In this document: piece after piece, positions 59,903-64,000 of the stretch | How the letters are laid out: each line of letters begins with the position of its first letter | How positions within the stretch are numbered: the first letter of the stretch is position 1 | From: an uncultured Helcococcus sp. | Lineage (GTDB): Bacteria; Bacillota; Clostridia; Tissierellales; Peptoniphilaceae | NCBI GenBank assembly: GCA_937926545.1 | Contig: CALAZW010000067.1 | Location: 1-64,000 of the forward strand | Direction of reading: 5' to 3' | DNA: 64,000 nt | Notes under the pieces: model-generated | What the model was told of the DNA's origin: nothing | The model's database searches: none | Seen by the model: only the letters and a program-made list of their open reading frames with translations | Translations under genes and position numbers: made by a program

Positions 59903-62900
59903 CTATAATCTTTTTAGGCTTATTTTTACCTTTTTATCATTTAATTCTATTTCTTCACTATCTAGACTTTCAACTTCCAGCCTTCTAGCCAAGGTTTCTT
60001 TCATGATCTCATCTCTAAACTTATTTAGGGCCTTTTGTAATTCTTCATCAGCCTCATAGAAGATCTCAATCTCATCTATAACATCAAAGCCACTGGACTT
60101 TCTCAGTTGTTGAACCTTGGATACAAACTCTCTCATATAGCCCTCTTCTATCAGGTCTTGGTCCAAGCTGGTATCAAGGATTACAAACACATTGGAATCC
60201 ATGGTTATATCAAAGCCGTCCTTGCTGGTAATCTTAACGTCCACATATTCCCTTAGGATTTCTGTGTCTTCTCCATTCAAGTTCATCACTTGAGGAGCTT
60301 CATCCAACTTGGCTACAAAGTCCTTGGCATCCACTTGTCCTAATTGTTTACCAAAGTCCTTAATCTTAGGTCCCAAGATTCTTCCCACCACCCTAAAGTC
60401 AGGTTTCAAGTTAAAGTCCATATACTTGGATAGGTCATCTACAAACTTAACATCCTTGATATTTAACTCTTCCTTGATTAAAGGAACCAAGTTTCCTATG
60501 GTTTCTTCGTAGGAACCTTCCAAAAGGATTTCTTTTAGTGGTTGTCTTACCTTGATCTTGGCTTCTTCTCTTGACGCCCTACCCAAGGTAACGATTTTTC
60601 TAACCAAGTCCATTTTCTCTTCCAACTTAAGGTCGATTAAATCTTCATTTAACTTAGGAAGCATTTCCAAGTGAACTGATTCCTTACCTGTAAGATTGTT
60701 AAAGATTTCTTCTGATATAAATGGAGTTATAGGAGCCATCATCTTGGTCACTCCCAATAAAACTTCATAGCTGGTATTGTAAACAGCCTTCTTGTCATCA
60801 GTGATTTCTTGATTCCAAAATCTTCTTCTATTTCTTCTAATATACCAGTTGGAGAAGTCTTCTATAACAAAGTCAGAGATAGCTCTAGCCACCTTGGTAT
60901 ATTCAAATTTTTCCATTTCTTCATCATATAGTTTAACCAAGGAATTATACTTGGATAAAAGCCATCTGTCTATTTCAGGCCTATCCTTATAGTCTATAAA
61001 GAAGTCCCTTGGATCCAAGTCATCTGTATTGGCATATAGAACAAAGAAGTTATAAATATTTTTATAGGATCTAAATAATTTAGATTCCACTTCTTGTAGG
61101 CCCTTAAGGTCAAACTTGGTTGGTAGCCATGGTGGAGAAACAAAGATTGAATAGAATCTTACCACGTCAGCTCCGTATTCATCAAAGACAGTTATAGGGT
61201 CTATGGTATTTCCCTTGGACTTGGACATTTTTTGTCCATCCTTGTCTAAGATCAAGTCATTTACTAAAACATTCTTATAAGGGGCCTTGCCTGTATACAT
61301 GGTTGAAATGGCCATAAGAGTGTAGAACCAACCTCTGGTTTGGTCTATACCTTCACTTATAAAGTCTGCTGGAAATAAGTTTTCAAACTTTTCCTTGTTT
61401 TCAAATGGATAGTGATGTTGGGCAAAGGGCATGGCACCTGAGTCAAACCAAACGTCTACCACATCTTTTTCCCTGGTCATATTGCCACCACAGTGGTCAC
61501 AGGTCAAGTGAACATCATCTACAAAGGGTCTGTGTAGTTCTATGTTTTCATCTATATCTTCCTTGGCCCTTTCAACTAGTTCCTTTCTGGAACCAACTGA
61601 ACTGGTATGGCCACAGTCATCACACTTCCATATATTTAAAGGGGTTCCCCAGTATCTGGATCTGGATATGGCCCAGTCATTTAGGTTTTCCAACCAGTTG
61701 CCAAATCTCTTTTCCCCTACAAAGTCTGGATGCCACTTAACTTGATTATTATTTTCAATCATTTGGTCCTTGTACTTGGTAACTTCTATATACCAGGATG
61801 GTTTTGAATAATAAATAAGAGGCGTTCCACATCTCCAACAGTGAGGATAGTTGTGTTCCATTCTTTGTTTCTTATATAATTTATTGTTTTCTCTTAAGTA
61901 AACTATTATGTCTGGATCTGCATCCATAACATTTCTACCTTCCCAAGGAGTGGTAATAAATTTACCCTCATCACTTACCGGGTTAATTAAAGGTAGGTCA
62001 TATCTTCTACCTGTTTGGTAGTCGTCCTCCCCAAAGGATGGAGCCGTATGAACTATACCAGTACCATCTGAGGTAGTTACATAGTCTGCACAGCTTATAA
62101 AGAAGGCCTTCTTGTCTGGCTCAATAAATGGAAGTAATTGTTCATACTCCATATATTCCATGTCTTGCCCTTTTAAATGGTCAAGGATTTCATATTCGCC
62201 TTCTCCTAGAACCTTGTCTGCCAGGTCCTTGGCTATATAATAAACTTCATCATTTTGTTTTACTCTTAGGTAGTCCACATCCTTGTTTACAGTTAAGGAC
62301 ACGTTTGATGGAAGGGTCCATGGAGTTGTAGTCCAAGCTAGGAAGTACTCATCATGGTCCTTTCTCTTGAACTTAACAGTGGCTGTTTCTGACTTGATAT
62401 TTTTATAGCCTTGGGCTACCTCATGGGAGGCAAGTCCTGTACCACATCTTGGGCAGTAAGGTAATATTTTAGCTCCTTCGTAAACAAGTCCTTTTTTATT
62501 AAAGTCGTCTAAAAGGTGCCAAACAGTTTCTATATAGTCATTGTCTAAGGTGATATAAGGATCATCCATGTCTGCCAAAAAGGCCATCCTTTCACTCATT
62601 TCCTTCCAAAGACCACTGTATTTAAATACAGATTCCTTACAAACCTTGTTAAATTCAGCTACCCCGTATTCTTCAATTTCTTTTTTGCTGGATAGGCCTA
62701 ATTTCTTTTCAGCCTCTATTTCCACAGGTAGGCCGTGGGTGTCCCAGCCGGCCTTTCTCTCCACGTGAAAGCCTCTCATGGTCTTATATCTTACTGTCAT
62801 GTCCTTTAGGGTTCTGGATATAACGTGGTGAATTCCAGGTTTCCCATTGGCTGTTGGCGGTCCATCATAAAATACAAAACTTGGACCATCCTTCCTATCT

Positions 62901-62998
62901 TCTACTGATCTGGTTAGTAGATCTAACTCCTTCCAGTATTCTGAAGTTTTTATTTCTCTGGTTTTTACATTGTCTTTTGATAATTCTTTAAACTTCAT
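59903..62998 (-). CDS. ileS: Isoleucyl-tRNA synthetase (eukaryote-like type)
   Basis: A 1031-residue class I synthetase with the HIGH-like motif PGIHH, the catalytic KMSKSKGN loop, and a central editing domain. WDTHGLPVEIEAEKKLG and the length above 1000 match the eukaryote-like type 2 IleRS rather than the 920-residue type 1. The frame extends to 63064, but that part lies in the T-box terminator and ATG 62998 has AGGAGG four bases upstream. Control is by the Ile T-box upstream. Confidence 0.97.
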   Translation of the reverse strand: MKFKELSKDNVKTREIKTSEYWKELDLLTRSVEDRKDGPSFVFYDGPPTANGKPGIHHVISRTLKDMTVRYKTMRGFHVERKAGWDTHGLPVEIEAEKKLGLSSKKEIEEYGVAEFNKVCKESVFKYSGLWKEMSERMAFLADMDDPYITLDNDYIETVWHLLDDFNKKGLVYEGAKILPYCPRCGTGLASHEVAQGYKNIKSETATVKFKRKDHDEYFLAWTTTPWTLPSNVSLTVNKDVDYLRVKQNDEVYYIAKDLADKVLGEGEYEILDHLKGQDMEYMEYEQLLPFIEPDKKAFFISCADYVTTSDGTGIVHTAPSFGEDDYQTGRRYDLPLINPVSDEGKFITTPWEGRNVMDADPDIIVYLRENNKLYKKQRMEHNYPHCWRCGTPLIYYSKPSWYIEVTKYKDQMIENNNQVKWHPDFVGEKRFGNWLENLNDWAISRSRYWGTPLNIWKCDDCGHTSSVGSRKELVERAKEDIDENIELHRPFVDDVHLTCDHCGGNMTREKDVVDVWFDSGAMPFAQHHYPFENKEKFENLFPADFISEGIDQTRGWFYTLMAISTMYTGKAPYKNVLVNDLILDKDGQKMSKSKGNTIDPITVFDEYGADVVRFYSIFVSPPWLPTKFDLKGLQEVESKLFRSYKNIYNFFVLYANTDDLDPRDFFIDYKDRPEIDRWLLSKYNSLVKLYDEEMEKFEYTKVARAISDFVIEDFSNWYIRRNRRRFWNQEITDDKKAVYNTSYEVLLGVTKMMAPITPFISEEIFNNLTGKESVHLEMLPKLNEDLIDLKLEEKMDLVRKIVTLGRASREEAKIKVRQPLKEILLEGSYEETIGNLVPLIKEELNIKDVKFVDDLSKYMDFNLKPDFRVVGRILGPKIKDFGKQLGQVDAKDFVAKLDEAPQVMNLNGEDTEILREYVDVKITSKDGFDITMDSNVFVILDTSLDQDLIEEGYMREFVSKVQQLRKSSGFDVIDEIEIFYEADEELQKALNKFRDEIMKETLARRLEVESLDSEEIELNDKKVKISLKRL

Positions 62999-63009
62999 AA
63001 ATCCTCCTA

Positions 63010-63231
63010 TTAAAAAAGTCCCTGTTAAAAAACAGGGACGAAAATTTTCCGCGGTACCACCCAAATAGCATTGTCATGCCACTCATCAGCTTAACGCGCC
63101 TAACGGATTTTCCTACTTACTTTCGAAAAATCATCTCCCAAGTGATCTTCACTAGATGTCCACAAGTCCTTTTCACCAACCAGAACCTCTCTTATGCTTT
63201 CCCCTAGCTACTGTCTTAGTCATAGATTAAT
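63010..63231 (-). promoter_or_regulatory. Ile-specific T-box riboswitch of ileS
   Basis: The minus strand carries the T-box motif GGGTGGTACCGCGG (63049-63062), a stem I with the AGAGAGG loop, and the specifier ATC (isoleucine) at 63144-63146 within GAAGATCACTTGGGAG. A terminator GTCCCTGTT / AACAGGGAC (63018-63039) with T-run follows. Uncharged tRNA-Ile should favour antitermination. Confidence 0.95.
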
Positions 63232-63237
63232 ATAATA

Positions 63238-63266
63238 AATATATCTAATATATATGTAAATGTCAA
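63238..63266 (-). promoter_or_regulatory. Promoter of ileS T-box leader
   Basis: Minus strand TTGACA (63261-63266), 17 bases, TATATT (63238-63243). Confidence 0.8.
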
Positions 63267-63267
63267 T

Positions 63268-64000
63268 CTAAAGACCCAATTCTTCCTGTCTTTTTCTAAG
63301 CCTTACCAAACTCTCCCCTTCATCCAGCTGGACCATGTCATAGCTTATGGCCTGGTCTTTTTTCACATCCTCCAAAAGATAGGTGTTTTCTGTGATTAGG
63401 GCTATGGGTAAATAGTTCTTGGCCCTTTGTCTTTCATGGCTGGTTATAAGTCCATATACATCCCTAGATCCTATCCCTCCCAAGCTATCTCCCTTTTTCA
63501 GGTCTCTTTTAGCATAGGTAATAGTATCCGCCACCTGGCCCTTGATAGGTGCCAAGGACGCCTCATTTTCCACTATGGCCTCAAAGATGGTTATGGGGGT
63601 TTCCAGGCTGGTCAAGTGGTAGGGCCTATAGATTAAATAATTGGGTCCCTCTCCCATGGATAGGTAGTCCATCAGGTCCACCACCTCTTCTTGGTCGCTG
63701 GTCACTATGGCAAAAACTCCTGGAGCCATGCCAAAGGCAAAGTCAACTATCCCATAGCTCGATAAAACCCCTCCCTGGGATTTTAAGCTAAAGTCCTGGG
63801 CCGCCCTTTTAGGGTCTGTGCTTATGCCGTGGCAGCCTTCAACATCTGGTAGAAAACCCAGGGCATTGGCTACGGTGGTAAGTTCTATCATGGTGTTGGT
63901 TCCATCCACAAAGGAGGTTAGCATCCTGGGGTTCAAGCCCTTTTTCTTGGCCTGGTCAGCCAGGCTATCCTCATTGGCATACCTGTCCAATTTATTGTTT
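63268..64000 (-). CDS. Homoserine-dehydrogenase-like NAD(P) oxidoreductase with SAF domain, C-terminal part (cut by window edge)
   Basis: An open frame runs to the window end, so only the last 244 residues are seen (no start). The part LDRYANEDSLADQAKKKGLNP followed by RMLTSFVDGTNTMIEL matches oxidoreductases with a C-terminal SAF domain, a family related to homoserine dehydrogenase; ALAPIKGQVADTITYAKRDL onward is the SAF-like part. The N-terminal Rossmann fold is outside. Substrate is unknown; family assignment is from memory of the sequence pattern. Confidence 0.6.
   Translation of the reverse strand, partial: NNKLDRYANEDSLADQAKKKGLNPRMLTSFVDGTNTMIELTTVANALGFLPDVEGCHGISTDPKRAAQDFSLKSQGGVLSSYGIVDFAFGMAPGVFAIVTSDQEEVVDLMDYLSMGEGPNYLIYRPYHLTSLETPITIFEAIVENEASLAPIKGQVADTITYAKRDLKKGDSLGGIGSRDVYGLITSHERQRAKNYLPIALITENTYLLEDVKKDQAISYDMVQLDEGESLVRLRKRQEELGL

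Noticed and set aside
62999..63064. N-terminal extension of IleS by 22 residues
   Set aside because: The extra codons fall in the T-box antiterminator/terminator region, while the internal ATG has a strong ribosome binding site.

Overview
The window is a stretch of core chromosome from a low-GC, anaerobic, Gram-positive bacterium (Bacillota). Clostridia-like traits are an RNase P RNA of the type A fold, an NADH-linked [FeFe] hydrogenase operon, formate-tetrahydrofolate ligase, and the gene order era-recO-glyQ-glyS-ppsR-dnaG-rpoD-trmK-nif3. My best guess is Tissierellia/Peptoniphilaceae; that is inference. I see no mobile element, CRISPR array, tRNA or rRNA gene. Most genes lie on the minus strand. 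No gene-free stretch exceeds 300 bases; the longer ones hold rnpB, a T-box, or divergent promoters.

Layout. 1-2600 (minus): NuoE/NuoF/[FeFe]-hydrogenase subunits, the last cut by the window edge. 2615-8901 (minus): oligoendopeptidase F, an orphan response regulator, groES-groEL under CIRCE control, 8-oxoguanine glycosylase and a class B sortase. 9081-15809 (plus): a complete galactose module, mglB-mglA-mglC-epimerase-galT-galK, which imports galactose and converts it to UDP-galactose. 15842-20327 (minus): alanine dehydrogenase, dUTPase, a degenerate YkuE-like phosphoesterase, rnpB, Nif3 and TrmK. 20328-33566 (minus): the replication, transcription and translation cluster rpoD-dnaG-ppsR-glyS-glyQ-recO-era-dgkA/PAP2-ybeY-phoH-floA-nfeD. 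A plus-strand lipoprotein follows at 33686.

34443-42752 (minus) is the hrcA-grpE-dnaK-dnaJ-prmA-rsmE-mtaB-hinT-rpsU heat-shock and translation block. 42837-48266 (minus) holds hemW, a degenerate SixA/CHAD fusion, lepA and two tandem signal peptidases. After rpsT (plus) and holA, 50658-57565 (minus) is a full F-type ATP synthase operon whose c subunit carries the Na+-binding residue pattern. 57755-64000 (minus) holds fhs, an MntR-type regulator, a eukaryote-like ileS behind an Ile T-box, and the end of a SAF-domain oxidoreductase.

The most unusual content sits inside otherwise ordinary operons. RpoD has an insertion of about 310 residues between regions 1.2 and 2. Three signalling or phosphatase-type proteins keep their fold but have lost catalytic residues: the response regulator, the YkuE-like protein and the SixA/CHAD protein. 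Regulatory DNA of note includes a cre-like dyad before the hydrogenase operon, perfect dyads over the -35 elements of groES and rpsU, and a dyad at the mntR promoter.
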